From Nitratifractor sp964650685 (GTDB lineage Bacteria; Campylobacterota; Campylobacteria; Campylobacterales; Sulfurovaceae): DNA of 6,238 nt. Where the stretch lies: the NCBI GenBank assembly GCA_964650685.1, contig CAZYUW010000039.1, positions 1 through 6,238 on the forward strand. The letters are read 5' to 3'. Shown piece by piece: positions 5,616-6,238 of the stretch. The translations under genes and the position numbers were made by a program. The notes below the pieces were generated by a model that did no database searches, was not told the DNA's origin, and was given only the letters and a program-made list of their open reading frames with translations. Within the stretch, counting starts at the first letter, position 1; the number at the start of each line of letters is the position of its first letter.

Positions 5616-5634
5616 TGTACGCAACGGTCGTACA
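5616..5634 (+). promoter_or_regulatory. Inverted repeat in the pgk leader
   Basis: TGTACG (5616-5621) and CGTACA (5629-5634) are perfect 6-base arms around the spacer CAACGGT. The element sits just after the predicted pgk start of transcription and 4 bases before the SD (GGAG, 5639-5642). It could be a repressor operator or a leader hairpin affecting access to the SD. Confidence 0.4.
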
Positions 5635-5648
5635 TCATGGAGCCCCTT

Positions 5649-6238
5649 ATGCTGAAAACCATAAAAGATCTGGATATAGACGGCAAATCCGTATTTATCA
5701 GATGCGATTTCAATGTCCCTATAGACGAGTTTGGAAATATAACCGACGACAGAAGGATAAGGGCGGCCCTCCCGACAATACGATACTGTATCGACAGGGG
5801 CTGCAAAGTGGTTCTGGGGTCACACTTCGAGCGTCCCGAAGCCGGTAAGTATGACGAGAGATATTCTCTCTATCCTGTGTTCAAGCGTCTCGACACTCTG
5901 CTGAAAATAAAGCACGAGCTCTACTTCGACGATTCAAAAAGCGGTGGAGTCATCACCGACAGAGCTATGGAGCTCTTCTCCGGAATGGAATCCGGGGATA
6001 TACTGCTTCTGGAAAATCTGCGTTTCGATGCGGGAGAGACCGCGAACGATATGGAGTTCGCCGAAAAACTGTCAGCTTTCGGGGAGATATACATCAACGA
6101 CGCCTTCGGAGCGTGTCATCGTAAGCACGCATCTATACACGCGATAACAAAATTCTACGAGAGCGACAGTCGTGCCGCGGGATTTTTACTCGCGAAAGAG
6201 GTGAACTTTTTCCAGAAGGTTCTCGAAAATCCTCTCAG
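5649..6238 (+). CDS. pgk: Phosphoglycerate kinase (3' end beyond window)
   Basis: It interconverts 1,3-bisphosphoglycerate plus ADP and 3-phosphoglycerate plus ATP, in glycolysis or, in autotrophs, in gluconeogenesis. The visible 196 residues cover essentially the N-terminal, 3-phosphoglycerate-binding lobe; the family is about 400 long. Landmarks are VFIRCDFNVP (15-24), TDDRRIR (32-38), SHFERP (58-63), LLLENLRF (119-126) and INDAFGACHRKHAS (149-162), including the substrate-binding Arg18, Asp20, Asn22, Arg36, His59, Arg62, Arg125 and Arg158. The usual SHLGRP is altered to SHFERP. The ATG at 5649 has an SD (GGAG) 6 bases upstream; an in-frame ATG at 5637 lacks one and overlaps the SD. The gene is divergent from nadD and extends past the right edge. 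Confidence 0.97.
   Translation, partial: MLKTIKDLDIDGKSVFIRCDFNVPIDEFGNITDDRRIRAALPTIRYCIDRGCKVVLGSHFERPEAGKYDERYSLYPVFKRLDTLLKIKHELYFDDSKSGGVITDRAMELFSGMESGDILLLENLRFDAGETANDMEFAEKLSAFGEIYINDAFGACHRKHASIHAITKFYESDSRAAGFLLAKEVNFFQKVLENPL

Noticed and set aside
5637..5651. Upstream in-frame ATG for pgk at 5637
   Set aside because: It lacks an SD, and the good SD (5639-5642) would fall inside its first codons, favouring 5649.
1..6238. Mobile element, CRISPR array, toxin-antitoxin or defence locus
   Set aside because: No transposase, integrase, repeat-spacer series or defence motif is seen in either strand; the gene content is housekeeping.

Overview
The window looks like chromosomal housekeeping DNA from a member of the Campylobacterota (formerly Epsilonproteobacteria), probably a free-living rather than a host-associated lineage. 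Two things support this. First, the order 'acidic protein - gmk - tatA - argS' matches, from memory, the block known in Campylobacter jejuni and Helicobacter pylori, and nadD lies beside a glycolytic gene as it does in C. jejuni. Second, the proteins resemble that group, for example the N-terminal half of phosphoglycerate kinase. Base composition is moderate (roughly 45-50% G+C by eye), yet codon use strongly favours AGA for Arg and ATA for Ile.

Layout, left to right. (1) Positions 1-593 hold the 3' part of a divergent uracil-DNA glycosylase family gene that enters from the left edge. (2) Positions 651-727 are a tRNA-Arg with anticodon GCG and an encoded CCA end. (3) From 865 to about 4647 runs a forward gene cluster: an acidic protein with a degenerate receiver domain, gmk (GTG start, overlapping by one base), tatA behind a 189-base gap with its own promoter-like element and foldable leader, argS, and a small four-helix membrane protein that starts with TTG two bases after argS. 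This cluster ends in a probable intrinsic terminator lying inside the 3' end of the convergent rsfS gene. (4) On the minus strand, nadD and rsfS form a tight pair, transcribed leftwards. (5) A 97-base divergent intergenic region separates nadD from pgk, which runs off the right edge. This region carries a good forward promoter whose -10 box is nearly symmetric and could also serve nadD.

Functionally the genes cover DNA repair, arginine decoding (a tRNA-Arg and arginyl-tRNA synthetase in the same neighbourhood), guanine nucleotide supply, Tat protein export, NAD synthesis, ribosome silencing and glycolysis/gluconeogenesis. I see no mobile element, CRISPR array, phage gene or defence system, and nothing that amounts to a clearly new system. 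The points most worth a second look are the conserved-position but unassigned pseudo-receiver protein, the structured leader before tatA, the terminator folded around a stop codon within rsfS, the shared -10 element between nadD and pgk, the altered substrate-loop residues in the glycosylase and in Pgk, and the uncharacterised membrane protein after argS.
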